Assembly: GCF_003600835.1 (NCBI RefSeq)
Contig: NZ_NQYC01000001.1
Span: 3,805,001 to 3,869,000, forward strand
Length of the DNA: 64,000 nucleotides
Reading direction: 5' to 3'
Source of the DNA: Bacillus sp. PK3_68
GTDB taxonomy: Bacteria > Bacillota > Bacilli > Bacillales > Domibacillaceae
Numbering within the stretch: the first letter of the stretch is position 1; the number at the start of each line of letters is the position of its first letter. The notes under the pieces are model-generated. The model did not search any database. It saw only the letters and a list, made by a program, of their open reading frames with translations, and was not told the origin of the DNA. Positions 26,753 through 36,339 of this stretch are shown piece by piece. The translations under genes and the position numbers were made by a program.

Positions 26753-28030
26753 ATGTTAAGTAAAGAGGATAACCAATTATTAACTCAAACAGGGCCAGGT
26801 ACGCCGATGGGAGAAATGTTTCGCAGATATTGGATTCCGGCTGTACGATCTGATGAATTAGAAAAGGATGGGAAGCCGCAACGCGTTAAATTGTTAGGGG
26901 AAGATTTAGTTGCTTTTCGTGACACCGAAGGAAAAGTAGGTTTGATTGATGAAAGATGCCCGCATCGCGGCACGTCTTTATATTTTGGCATTAATGATGG
27001 CTGTGGTATTCGCTGTATGTATCACGGATGGAAATTCGATACAAATGGAGATTGTACAGAAATTCCTTCTGAAGCGAAGGATGGGAAGTTCAGACAATCT
27101 ATCAAACTAAAAAGCTATCCAGTGGAAGAGGTAAGCGGCATTATCTGGACGTACATGGGACCGCAAGAAGATCAGCCGCCATTTCCAGAATTTTATTGGA
27201 TGAGTCTTCCAAATGAAAATAAGTTAGTCGAACGGGTTTGGCAGGAATGCAACTATGCCCAAGTAATGGAAAATGACTTGGATTTTGTCCATGCCGCGTT
27301 CCTGCATAAAGCCCATAATAAGCAAACAGTAGAGGAAGGTATTTTAAGCAGTGATTTAGGGATCGATCCCGATCATCCTCTCGTGAAAAATCCTCCGGTT
27401 AAGCAGGCCGTAGAAGACGCAAATTACGGTAAACGCTGTATTGCCGTTGGAATCGGTACAGAAGAAGAGAATGCTTTTATGGAAATCCATTATATTTTTC
27501 CATTCTATACATACCCGCCAAGATTCGGTGGGGAAGATGGCATGTGGCATGCCTTTATCCCCCGGGATGATTACAGCACTTGGTCCTGGGACGTTCAATT
27601 TTCCCATGACCGAGCCATTGATGTTCAAGCGCAGCATGATCGCCGCGGCTTGCAATTAGATGAAGAGTTTAGGAAAAAAATAAATATGGAAAATGAGTAT
27701 GGTCAAGATCGCGGCCTGCAAAAAACAGGCAATTTCACTGGCATTCGCGGGATTGCCAACCAAGATCATGCTGCTACGGAAACGATGGGTCCCATTGTTG
27801 ACCGCTCGATTGAACATCTTGGAACGAGTGACCTGCCAATTATTCATATGCGCAGGCTATTGCTTCAGCAGGTAAAAGCCTTCCAACAAGGCCAAAAACC
27901 GATGCAATTGGATAATCCATCATTAAAAACGCTATATAGCGATGGACTATATGATGATAACCAAAAGACGTGGCAGGAAGCTTTTCCGATGAAAGAGCAA
28001 TTTAACATAAAAGCGGCGGCGAAACAGTGA
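26753..28030 (+). CDS. Rieske oxygenase, phthalate 4,5-dioxygenase/LigXa-type alpha subunit
   Basis: 425 residues. Rieske [2Fe-2S] ligands C69, H71, C88 and H91; mononuclear iron ligands D177, H180 and H185 in DLDFVHAAFLH; C-terminal segment ETMGPIVDRSIEHLG typical of phthalate 4,5-dioxygenase and LigXa O-demethylase relatives. These homomultimeric enzymes hydroxylate or demethylate aromatic acids using electrons from a reductase. ATG 26753 follows GGGGGAG. No phthalate-type reductase is visible in the window; a 4Fe-4S ferredoxin is at 38957. It starts a run of four closely spaced genes. Confidence 0.9.
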   Translation: MLSKEDNQLLTQTGPGTPMGEMFRRYWIPAVRSDELEKDGKPQRVKLLGEDLVAFRDTEGKVGLIDERCPHRGTSLYFGINDGCGIRCMYHGWKFDTNGDCTEIPSEAKDGKFRQSIKLKSYPVEEVSGIIWTYMGPQEDQPPFPEFYWMSLPNENKLVERVWQECNYAQVMENDLDFVHAAFLHKAHNKQTVEEGILSSDLGIDPDHPLVKNPPVKQAVEDANYGKRCIAVGIGTEEENAFMEIHYIFPFYTYPPRFGGEDGMWHAFIPRDDYSTWSWDVQFSHDRAIDVQAQHDRRGLQLDEEFRKKINMENEYGQDRGLQKTGNFTGIRGIANQDHAATETMGPIVDRSIEHLGTSDLPIIHMRRLLLQQVKAFQQGQKPMQLDNPSLKTLYSDGLYDDNQKTWQEAFPMKEQFNIKAAAKQ

Positions 28031-28036
28031 ATCACA

Positions 28037-29236
28037 ATGAATGAGAAAAGATTTGCTGGTTATACATCATTCCGTTATTTAGAAGCGAACAAAGACTATA
28101 AACTGTATGATTTGGCGGATGAGATCGATCGAGTTCCGCTCTTCTCTTTAGAGCTCACAGTGGAGGAAGAAGAAAAGGTACAGGATATTTTCACTAAACA
28201 TCCGATTGTTTCGATGCGCGATCACGGTTTTATCGTACCAAGACAGTATAAAGACATTCTCCCATATTGCAGTGATTTGCACACCTCCTTTCATTATGAA
28301 GGAATTTCTAAGTCGGGAGTGGATGTGATATTTGAAAATTTCATGGATGGCATTTCTACTATTACATCCAAAAATGGCCTGAAGTGGCAGGATGTTATTT
28401 ACTTGCTTGGCATTCGGTATGCTGATATCCAAAAGCAACAGACTGTTTATATCGCCAGCACCTATAACGATCTCACAAAAGCTAAAAGAAAAAAGCAAGT
28501 AGCACTCCTGCCGTCTTTAGAGGCGGCCAGCATTTTGGAAAATGAAGTGGATCGGGTGGATATTTTATATGGATTCGGCATTCGATGCATGGGCATTACA
28601 TACAACGAGGCCAATACTCTCGGTTCGGGACTCGTCGAGAAGCATGATGGCGGATTAACTAACTTTGGCCGCCGGGTCATCAAGCGAATGAATCAGATTG
28701 GTATGTTAATTGATATTTCCCATTGTGGAGATCAGACGAGCCTGGATGTCATCGAAACAAGCGATGACCCTGTTTTAATGACACATGCGGGAGCCCGTGC
28801 TTTATGGCATACCCCTCGAATGAAACCAGACGATGTATTGAAAGCCTGTGCAGAAAAGGGCGGCGTCATCGGAATATGCGCGGCGCCGAATACGACATTA
28901 ACGAAAAGCTCGCCTTCTCACACGATTCATTCTGTCATGGAGCATTTTGAATACATTGCTGATTTAGTAGGCATCAATCATGTTGGAATGGGGCCGGATA
29001 CATTCTTTGGTGATCATGTGGCCTTACAGCATGCATTTGATAACATGCTGGGCATTTCTGCTTCGCATAGCGGAGAAGAATTCACAGAGTCCTCCTATGT
29101 AGAAGGATTAGAAAATCCGTCGGAAGCGATGAAAAATATGATCGGCTGGCTCGTAAAAAATCATTATTCAAAGAAGGACATTGCCAAGGCAGCTGGAGGC
29201 AATACGATGAAAGTCATAAAGAAAGTATTAACCTGA
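28037..29236 (+). CDS. Atypical peptidase M19 (membrane dipeptidase) family protein
   Basis: 399 residues. The fold and three metal-site segments of renal-dipeptidase family M19 are visible: LLPSLEAASIL (bridging Glu), IDISHCGDQTSLDV (His) and VLMTHAGARALW (His). The usual N-terminal DGHND zinc motif is replaced by SMRDHGFIVP, so the HxD pair is not present in its normal form. It begins 6 bases after the Rieske gene. It could hydrolyse an amide or dipeptide-like conjugate of an aromatic acid; this is inference. Many catabolic clusters contain such divergent M19 proteins of unknown substrate. Confidence 0.8.
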   Translation: MNEKRFAGYTSFRYLEANKDYKLYDLADEIDRVPLFSLELTVEEEEKVQDIFTKHPIVSMRDHGFIVPRQYKDILPYCSDLHTSFHYEGISKSGVDVIFENFMDGISTITSKNGLKWQDVIYLLGIRYADIQKQQTVYIASTYNDLTKAKRKKQVALLPSLEAASILENEVDRVDILYGFGIRCMGITYNEANTLGSGLVEKHDGGLTNFGRRVIKRMNQIGMLIDISHCGDQTSLDVIETSDDPVLMTHAGARALWHTPRMKPDDVLKACAEKGGVIGICAAPNTTLTKSSPSHTIHSVMEHFEYIADLVGINHVGMGPDTFFGDHVALQHAFDNMLGISASHSGEEFTESSYVEGLENPSEAMKNMIGWLVKNHYSKKDIAKAAGGNTMKVIKKVLT

Positions 29237-29255
29237 TGGAAGGAGGGACCAAATA

Positions 29256-30005
29256 GTGGAAAGCTCAGTAGCTATTGTTACAGGTGCTGGACAAGGATTA
29301 GGTCTGGCGATTGCGAAAAAATTTCTTTCGGAAGAAAAGAAAGTCGTTTTTGTGGATGTGAATGAACAGTTATTAAATGAAGTACGCTCCTCTTCTTTTC
29401 TAACAGACTATGATTCTTCCCATTCTATGTTTTTAACAGTCGATGTGGCAGACGTTCAAGCGGTTAAGAACAGTGTCAAAATGATTGTGGAGTCATGGGG
29501 CCGGATTGATATTTTAGTAAATAATGCAGGTGTCCGCAAAGAAACAGCGATTGAAGGCATTACAGAAGAAGAATGGAACCTTATCTTATCCGTTAATCTC
29601 GGCGGTACGTTTTTCTATTCTCAAGCTGTATTGGAAACAATGAAAAAACAGCAAAAGGGGCGCATTATTAATATTTCATCTTTTGGCGGCCAGGCAGGCC
29701 CTCTGACTTCTGGAGCGCATTATTGCGCATCCAAAGCAGGTCAGCTTGTGTTAACAAAAGTATTTGCCAGATCGTTGGCAGATCAAGGAATTACGGTCAA
29801 TACGGTAGCGCCCGCAGCCATTGAAACACCAGAGATGGATAAAATGGATTCAGATGTTCTAGAAAAAATGAAAGCAGGAATTCCTGTTAAGCGATTTGGG
29901 AAATCAGAGGAGGTAGCGGATATGGTTTCTTATCTTGCTTCAGATGCAGCTGGTTATGTTACTGGTTCTACATTCGATATCAATGGCGGTTTGCTTATGC
30001 GTTAA
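29256..30005 (+). CDS. Short-chain dehydrogenase/reductase (SDR)
   Basis: 249 residues, classical SDR. Cofactor motif VTGAGQGLGLAIA at residues about 7-19, acidic residue after beta-2 (FVDVN) favouring NAD, LVNNAGV, catalytic Ser in INISSFGG and YCASK with the active Tyr and Lys. GTG 29256 follows GGAGGGA. In a Rieske operon such an enzyme may dehydrogenate a cis-diol or another alcohol intermediate. Confidence 0.9.
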   Translation: MESSVAIVTGAGQGLGLAIAKKFLSEEKKVVFVDVNEQLLNEVRSSSFLTDYDSSHSMFLTVDVADVQAVKNSVKMIVESWGRIDILVNNAGVRKETAIEGITEEEWNLILSVNLGGTFFYSQAVLETMKKQQKGRIINISSFGGQAGPLTSGAHYCASKAGQLVLTKVFARSLADQGITVNTVAPAAIETPEMDKMDSDVLEKMKAGIPVKRFGKSEEVADMVSYLASDAAGYVTGSTFDINGGLLMR

Positions 30006-30027
30006 ACAAATAAAGGGGGTTAATACA

Positions 30028-30390
30028 GTGGGAGAGATTAAACATGGAGCACCACAAATTCCAACACCGTTACGGGTATTTATGACATTTGAATCGACAG
30101 GCTGGTTTGATACCAATCAAGAGCAGAAAGAAAAAGAGATTTTGCCACAGCTTAATGAGATTTTAGAAAGCTGGAAACAAAATGGATCAAAGCTGTTAGG
30201 AACATTTGATAGAGATATTTTAACAGCCGGGCATGCAGGACCTGTCCACTGGCACGCTTGCTTTTTATACGATATCCCTGATTTGCAAACGGTGACAGAT
30301 ATGACGCATTCTTTTCGTGCAGCAGGTCTTGACCGTTATTTTCGTCTGGAAGCTTCCATCGGTCGGCCGTTTTTCTTATTAGAAAGATAA
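30028..30390 (+). CDS. Conserved small protein of unknown function in the Rieske operon
   Basis: 120 residues from GTG 30028, chosen for its GGGGG-containing ribosome binding site 7 bases upstream. No named family is certain. The pattern TPLRVFMTFESTGWF, HWHACFLYDIPDLQTVTDM and LEASIGRPFF suggests a ferredoxin-like alpha/beta fold of the dimeric alpha-beta barrel type, as in small isomerases and monooxygenases. Because the beta-ketoadipate pathway here lacks a recognisable CatC, it is one candidate for an isomerase, but there is no direct support. A terminator follows. Confidence 0.7.
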   Translation: MGEIKHGAPQIPTPLRVFMTFESTGWFDTNQEQKEKEILPQLNEILESWKQNGSKLLGTFDRDILTAGHAGPVHWHACFLYDIPDLQTVTDMTHSFRAAGLDRYFRLEASIGRPFFLLER

Positions 30391-30401
30391 TAAATAAACA
30401 A

Positions 30402-30440
30402 AAAACCGAAGAGAAAAACAACGATCTTCTCTTCGGTTTT
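30402..30440 (+). terminator. Rho-independent terminator after the Rieske operon
   Basis: A perfect 14-bp stem (30402-30415 with 30427-30440) rich in A on the left and T on the right. It separates the Rieske operon from the TRAP transporter genes; readthrough is possible since the dctP ribosome binding site begins within 10 bases. Confidence 0.8.
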
Positions 30441-30459
30441 CTAAATAAGGAGTGAGGAA

Positions 30460-31500
30460 ATGAAGAAAGTTCTTTCTTTTATTTTCGCAATATTTTTAAT
30501 ACTTTTACTTTCAGCCTGCAATTCCAATGAAAAAACTGGAGCTTCCGACGGAAAAGGCCCTATTAAACTAACATATGCTTTTTTCGCACCTGCTAACACG
30601 TTTCCAGCTGTGCAAATGGAGGAGTGGAAAAAACAATTAGAAGAGCGAACGAATGGAAAAGTAAAAGTAGAACTATTTCATGGAGGATCTTTACTAGAGG
30701 CCAATAATATGTACGATGGAGTGGCCAGCGGTACAGCTGACATTGGCTTAACTTCCACTTCTTATGAGCCTGGCCGCTTTCCTCTTTTAGCTATTTCTGA
30801 TATGCCTTCCGGTTATAAAAATGCCACAGTGGCAAGCAAAGTAGTAGCCGATTTGGTTGAACAGTATCCACCCGAGGCTTTAAAGGATTTTAAAATTATT
30901 ACGACATTTGCCACTGAGCCAGCTTACATTCAAAGTAAAAAACCGATTTCCTCATTAAAAGACCTCAAAGGAAAACAACTTCGCATTGCCGGCGCCTTAA
31001 CACCAATTATGGAAAAACTAGGAGCAGCGCCTGTCGGCATGTCACAGGCGGAAGTGCCCGAGGCATTGCAAACAGGGATTGTTGACGGCTATGTTTCTTC
31101 AAGAGAAATTTTAAAAGATTCTAAGTTAGCTGAAATGGTAGGCTATACAACTGACTATCCGCTTGCCTTAAACACCTTTATTGCGGTGATGAATAAAGAC
31201 AAATGGGATAGTCTTCCAAAGGATGTACAGCAAGTTATTGATGAATTAAATCGAGAAATGACCGATTTTACTGGCGAGTATTTGGATCATCATGTACAAG
31301 AATCTCTCAAGTGGAGTAAAGAAAATCACGACCACAAAATTGTTCAGTTGTCTGCCAGTGAGAAAGCGGCATGGGATAAACAATTAAAAGATATGCAAAT
31401 CAAATATGTCAGGAAAACCGAAAAAGAAGGTCAGCCGGCTAATGAATATTTTAGCAAGATGGAAGAATTAATTAAGAAGCATAACGAAGAAAGCAAATAA
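30460..31500 (+). CDS. dctP: TRAP transporter substrate-binding lipoprotein, DctP family
   Basis: 346 residues. A lipoprotein signal peptide with lipobox LLSAC (Cys at about residue 20) anchors it outside the membrane. The mature part has the DctP pattern: HGGSLLEANNMYDGVASGTADIG and LKDLKGKQLRIAGALTP, with an arginine in the position that usually binds the ligand carboxylate. It captures an organic acid for the DctQM permease encoded next. In this island an aromatic or acyl carboxylate is the likely ligand. Confidence 0.9.
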   Translation: MKKVLSFIFAIFLILLLSACNSNEKTGASDGKGPIKLTYAFFAPANTFPAVQMEEWKKQLEERTNGKVKVELFHGGSLLEANNMYDGVASGTADIGLTSTSYEPGRFPLLAISDMPSGYKNATVASKVVADLVEQYPPEALKDFKIITTFATEPAYIQSKKPISSLKDLKGKQLRIAGALTPIMEKLGAAPVGMSQAEVPEALQTGIVDGYVSSREILKDSKLAEMVGYTTDYPLALNTFIAVMNKDKWDSLPKDVQQVIDELNREMTDFTGEYLDHHVQESLKWSKENHDHKIVQLSASEKAAWDKQLKDMQIKYVRKTEKEGQPANEYFSKMEELIKKHNEESK

Positions 31501-31526
31501 TCATTTATGTACAAGGAGGTGAACAG

Positions 31527-32090
31527 ATGGAAAATAAACAGACGATTTCGTTGGAGGAAGAAAAATCTCAGCCGATCGATTTGGAGGAGACAGCGAACCT
31601 TGAAAGTGAATCGAATGTGTTTTTTAAAATGATAGACCGTTTAAACCAAGGCTTGGCCATTCTGGCCGGTCTTGCTCTCGTTTGCATGATGTTATTAGTA
31701 GTGTTTAATGCCGTTAAGCGGCTTTATTCTGATCCAATTGCAGGTACGGTAGAACTCGTTAGTTGGCTTGGTGCGATCACGGCCGTATTTTCGCTTGGAT
31801 ATGCCCAACTGCATAGAGGCCATGTGTATATTGATCTCCTCGTTAATAAGTTGCCAAATAGGAGCCAAAAAATTATTCATTCGTTTATGAATGTGCTCAG
31901 TATGGGCTTTTTCTTAATAGCCGCTTGGCAGATTGTTTCATACGGGCTGGATCTAATGAACAGCGGCGTTGTCTCTGAAACGATACAGGTGGCTTTTTAT
32001 CCGCTTGTCATTCTTTGTTCTGTGGGGTTTTTCAGTTTAGTAATGGCAATCTTGAAAGAAACTATTTTGATTTGGAGGGAGGTGGCATAA
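31527..32090 (+). CDS. dctQ: TRAP transporter small permease subunit, DctQ family
   Basis: 187 residues with four predicted membrane helices after a polar N-terminal tail of about 40 residues. Typical DctQ features are VELVSWLGAITAVFSLGYAQLHRGHVYID and the alternating polar linker. Its stop overlaps the start of the large permease (TAATG at 32088-32092), so the two are translationally coupled. Confidence 0.88.
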   Translation: MENKQTISLEEEKSQPIDLEETANLESESNVFFKMIDRLNQGLAILAGLALVCMMLLVVFNAVKRLYSDPIAGTVELVSWLGAITAVFSLGYAQLHRGHVYIDLLVNKLPNRSQKIIHSFMNVLSMGFFLIAAWQIVSYGLDLMNSGVVSETIQVAFYPLVILCSVGFFSLVMAILKETILIWREVA

Positions 32091-33378
32091 TGGACCCTAA
32101 TCTATTGGCCCTCATAGGGATTATTGTCTTGTTCGTCTTTATGTTTCTGCGAATGCCGATCAGCTTTGCCATGTTCATCGTAGGGTTTGTGGGCATCTTG
32201 CTCGTTGCTTCTCCACAAGCTGCTTACAACGTATTAAGCGCTGATTTATGGAATCAATTTTCCAGTTATTCATTAAGTGTTGTGCCGCTTTATATTTTAA
32301 TGGGTGAAGTGGTTTTTCGAACAGGTATTACCGAAAAACTTTTTCAGGCAGCCTATAAATGGATTGGTCATTTGAAGGGGGAATGGCGAGCACGACTATT
32401 CTAGCTAGTGCTGGTTTTGCTTCCATTTGCGGTTCCAATTCAGCAACGGCTGCCACCATGGCGACCATGTCCCTTCCAGAACTTGATAAGTATAAGTATG
32501 ATAAGGCACTTAGTACAGGGAGTATTGCAACAGGAGGTACGCTTGGCATTATTATTCCCCCCAGCACGGTCTTGATCGTCTTGGCACTGCAAATGGAACA
32601 GTCCGTTAAGGAATTATTTGTGGCAAGCATCGTGCCGGGACTCTTTCTTACAATTCTCTTGATCATGACAGTCGTGTTTATCTGTCGAAGAAATCCGGAA
32701 TATGGGCCTGCTGGTGAGCGTTCTACTATGAAGGAAAGAATGGCTTCGCTCAGGGATGTTATCCCAATTGCTCTTCTGTTCGTATTCGTAATCGGCGGTC
32801 TGTACAAAGGCTGGTTTACTCCCACTGAATCTGGTGCATTTGGTGCATTCGGAGCGATTGTTTTGTCTATCGTCATGAAAAAAATAACATGGAGAAAATT
32901 TCAAACAGCAATGTCTGGTACTCTTAAGTCTTCTGCCATGGTGTTGATGTTAGTAGTTGGAGCCATGGTATTTGGCCGGTTTTTAACGATTACAAGGCTG
33001 CCATTTACTGTGGCTGAATGGGTTAATCAGCTTCCTGTTCCGCCGATTGTTGTGTTGCTTGCGATTTTGCTTATTTATGTCATCGGCGGTTCCATCATGG
33101 ATGCACTTGGCTTTTTAATTATTTCTATTCCTATTTTCTATCCAACAGTCGTTGCACTCGGATATGATCCGGTTTGGTTTGCCGTCATACTTTGTGTTGT
33201 AACGAGTATGGGAGCCATTACTCCACCAGTTGGTGTCAATGTCTTTGTCGTGCAGGGGTTAACCCCTCAGACTCCTGTTACGACCGTATTCAAAGGAGCT
33301 TCTTATTTTTTGGTTACGTATATTCTGTTTATTGGATTACTGATTCTTTTTCCTCAAATCATCTTATTTTTTGTTTGA
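32090..33378 (+). pseudogene. dctM: TRAP transporter large permease, DctM family, frameshifted
   Basis: The first part reads to about 32380 (KWIGHLKG) and the rest continues in the -1 frame as GMASTTILASAGFASICGSN. The G5 run at 32377-32381 needs one more G to join them; the product is then 429 residues, the normal DctM size, with about 12 membrane helices and the signature GGTLGIIIPPSTVLIVL. With the base restored it would be the sodium-driven permease of the DctPQM system. As read, the transporter would be dead. The pattern fits a homopolymer sequencing error. Confidence 0.88.
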
Positions 33379-33466
33379 TTGACCTGGCAACTCTCCATTC
33401 GCGGGACAGGATCTATTTCTGTTTTTAATAAAAAGCTCTGTTAAAGGTAAATGTTGTTTTTTAATC

Positions 33467-33599
33467 GTTGATTGTAACGGAAGGCGGCGACTCCAGCGGG
33501 AAAAGCGTGTCCTGGTGAGACCCCATAGGAGTGCATGCGACGAGGAGGCTCACGGACCGGACCGACCGCGGAAAGCGTCCGCCTGCAGTGAAAATCAAC
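33467..33599. repeat. Bacillaceae-type GC-rich intergenic repeat
   Basis: About 133 bases bounded by GTTGATT (33467-33473) and AATCAAC (33593-33599), with a GC-rich centre containing GGCGACTCCAGCGGGAAAAG, GAGGAGGCTCACGGACCG and GCGGAAAGCGTCCGCCTG. I recognise this as a repeat scattered in many Bacillus genomes. The ends are inverted and the centre can fold. It sits between dctM and the small gene before the amidase. No second copy was seen in this window. Confidence 0.7.
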
Positions 33600-33640
33600 A
33601 AACAAGTATAACAAAGCCAATAAAAAAGGAGGAAAAGCAA

Positions 33641-33754
33641 GTGACGTTAATGGAATTTTTACAAGACATCCTCGAGGAAGAAGAACTGAAATTAGTAGGG
33701 GAAGAGCCTGCTTTTGCTTTTTTGTTGGAAGAGTTAAAGGAGCATGAAGAATGA
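33641..33754 (+). CDS. 37-residue acidic micro-protein coupled to the amidase gene
   Basis: GTG 33641 with a strong AAAAGGAGG ribosome binding site opens a 37-codon frame whose TGA overlaps the amidase ATG (ATGA at 33751-33754). The product is almost all helix-forming and acidic (FLQDILEEEELKLVGEEP, LLEELKEHEE). No family is recognised. The strong ribosome binding site and the 4-base overlap suggest either a real small protein partner of the amidase or a leader that couples amidase translation. Confidence 0.6.
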   Translation: MTLMEFLQDILEEEELKLVGEEPAFAFLLEELKEHEE

Positions 33755-35174
33755 GTGATATTCTTTTTGACACAATTGAAACCGTTGGGGAATTAGTGAG
33801 GAATAAAAAAATTTCGCCAGTAGAGTTAACGAAGCTAACGCTTGAAAGAATTGATCTTCATGAACCAGGGCTCTCCGCTTTTATCACCATAACGAAAGAA
33901 GAAGCTCTTGTGCAAGCAAAGGAAGCGGAAAAAGAGATACAAAAAGGAAATTGGCGAGGTCCGTTACATGGTGTTCCAATTGCTGTGAAAGACTTGCTGC
34001 AAACAAAAGGAGTTAGAACAACAGGGGGATCAAAAATATTTGAACAGTGGATTCCTAGTGAAGATGCTTTCGCTGTGCAAAAGTTAAAAGAAGCAGGAGC
34101 AGTGATTGTCGGAAAAGCAAATTTGCATGAGTTTGCCATGGGAGCGACAACGGAAAACCCCCATTATGGGAGTGCAAAAAACCCTTGGGACCTTACAAGG
34201 ATACCAGGAGGATCAAGCGGAGGATCGGCCGTAGCAACAGCAACAGGGATGGCATTTGCAGCAGTCGGAACAGATACAGCGGGGTCGATTCGATTGCCGG
34301 CAGCTATGTGCGGGACGGTTGGATTCAAACCAACATATGGCCTTGTCAGCCGAGAAGGATGTTTTCCATTTAGCTGGTCACTCGACCATATTGGGCCGAT
34401 GACGAGAACTGTAAAAGACGCTGTCATTATGCTTGAGGCAATGCAAGGATACGATCCAAAAGATTCTTCCTCTGTTAAAAAAGATCAAGAAGTGCTGTTC
34501 CGTCACTCATTGCCAGATCTACAAGGAATCAAACTCGGTTTTCATGAAGCTTATATGTTTGCGGGAATAGATGAGAGCATCAGAAGGGTGATAGACCAGG
34601 CTTTCGAACAGCTAAGAGCGCTGGGAGCAGAAATTGTTCCGATTGAACTGCCGGGAATAGAGCGGGCTCTTGAGGCACTAAAAGTGATTGCCCAATCAGA
34701 AGTGGTCTCTTTCCATGAGCCGCTGCTAAAAAATACGGAGATCTTTATGGAGAGGACTTAAAATACCGCTTCCAATTCGGCCGTGATATTTCTGCAACTG
34801 CCTACATTAATGCTCAGCGGATAAGGAAGCAATTTGCCAGAAAAACAGTGGAACAAATGCAAGGAATAGACGCGCTTGTCGGCCCAACAAACGTAAAGCC
34901 TCCTTTTGAAATCGGCACGATGGTTCCGGAGCAGGCAATCAGCAATATGTTCACACTTGGAAAAACGCCGCTTGCCAATATATTAGGTTTTCCTGCTTTA
35001 TCTGTTGCCTGTGGGTTCATAGAAGCGAATCTTCCTGTTGGCCTTCAGTTAATTGGGAAACCTTTTTCTGATCAAAAAGTTCTCCAAATAGGAGATTGCT
35101 ATGAAAAATCGGAACAATGGGTGAAGGCATTGAGAGGAAATACGCATTATTTTTCTATAGAAGCGAGCAGCTAA
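33751..35174 (+). pseudogene. Amidase-signature hydrolase (GatA-like fold), frameshifted
   Basis: The N-terminal part has the full amidase signature: catalytic Lys in VPIAVKDLLQTKG, then PGGSSGGSAVATATG and TDTAGSIRLPAA with the cis-Ser and Ser nucleophile. Translation runs off-frame at the A6 run 34728-34733; with one extra A the frame continues as KYGDLYGEDLKYRFQFGRD into the C-terminal part ending at 35174, total 474 residues. It would hydrolyse an aromatic or aliphatic amide to acid and amine or ammonia. Amidases also occur in indole-acetate clusters (IacH), but the substrate here is unknown. Confidence 0.87.
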
Positions 35175-35238
35175 TAAGGGATAAGCCTCATTGGAAGATA
35201 GTTAACTTTTCAAAAAAGAAAATGAGGAGGAGAATGAG

Positions 35239-36339
35239 ATGAAGATTGCCGTACTTGGCGGTGGAAATGGCGCCTATGCAGCCGCGGTCGATTTAACAGA
35301 GCAAGGACATGAGGTTCGGTTATGGAGACGAGACAAGCAGGCATTCCAAGAAGTATTAAATACACAATCTATTCAGTTAAAGGATGCAAAAGGAATACGA
35401 GATGTTTCATTAAAATTGGCTACACCCGAATTAAAGTCAGCTATTGAAGGGGCAAAGCTTATTGTCATTCCTTTGCCGGCTACTACCCAGCAGTCGCTCG
35501 CCAAGCAGCTTGCTCCCGTTCTTGAAGAGGGGCAAGTGATTTTCCTGCCACCTGGAACATTCGGCAGCTATGTCATGTCAAAAACTCTAATAGAAGCAGG
35601 CTGCAAAGTAAATGTTCTATTTGCAGAAACAGGCACGCTGCCTTATCTGGCAAGAAAGTATGATGAACGAACAGTATCCGTTTCCGGCCGGGCAACACGG
35701 CTTCCAACCGGTGTATTTCCAAGTGATCAATCCAGCAAAGCCTTTAAAATATTACAAGAAGCTTATCCAGCGGTGGAGCCTATCGAGGATGCACTTGATG
35801 GGGCGCTGATGAATGCCGGTCCTATTATTCACCCACCCTTAATATTAATGAACGCCGGTCCCATTGAGCATTTTGACAAGTGGGATATACATGATGAAGG
35901 CACACAGCCAGCGATTCGAAATGTTCATAAGGCCCTCGATGCCGAAAGAATTAAAATTCGTGAAGCGCTAGGATACAAAGCGCCTCATTTTCCACTCGAC
36001 GATCATTATAATTCAGACGGTGAAGAATGGATGTATGGAAACGGTGCCCATGAAAAGCTTGTAGATGGAGAAGATTGGTTCGAACCGCTCGAGTTAAAGA
36101 CCCATCGCTATATGAGAGAGGACGTTGCTTGTGGTCTTGCTTTTCTTGTGTCGCTTGGTGATTGGCTGAATATCCCTGTTCCAACAGCGGCTGGGCTTTT
36201 GGCCATTGCTTCAAGTGTAATCGGAGAAAATCTGCGAGAGACTGGAAGAACAATTGAAAGCTTAGGACTTGCCAATAAAACGAAAGACAAAGTACAAGAG
36301 CTGTTGCGAAAAGGAAGGGTTCAATATGAAGTCAACTAG
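35239..36339 (+). CDS. NAD(P)-dependent octopine/nopaline dehydrogenase-family protein
   Basis: 366 residues. N-terminal Rossmann motif VLGGGNGAYAAAVDL and the alpha-helical C-terminal opine dehydrogenase domain (LDGALMNAGPIIHPPLILMN with the conserved Asn-Ala-Gly and His). Family enzymes reversibly join an amino acid and a keto acid as a secondary amine; the oxidative direction would cleave an opine-like compound. ATG 35239 follows GAGGAGGAG. It is followed with a 14-base overlap by a hydroxyacyl-CoA dehydrogenase-like gene. Its role in this cluster is not known. Confidence 0.85.
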   Translation: MKIAVLGGGNGAYAAAVDLTEQGHEVRLWRRDKQAFQEVLNTQSIQLKDAKGIRDVSLKLATPELKSAIEGAKLIVIPLPATTQQSLAKQLAPVLEEGQVIFLPPGTFGSYVMSKTLIEAGCKVNVLFAETGTLPYLARKYDERTVSVSGRATRLPTGVFPSDQSSKAFKILQEAYPAVEPIEDALDGALMNAGPIIHPPLILMNAGPIEHFDKWDIHDEGTQPAIRNVHKALDAERIKIREALGYKAPHFPLDDHYNSDGEEWMYGNGAHEKLVDGEDWFEPLELKTHRYMREDVACGLAFLVSLGDWLNIPVPTAAGLLAIASSVIGENLRETGRTIESLGLANKTKDKVQELLRKGRVQYEVN

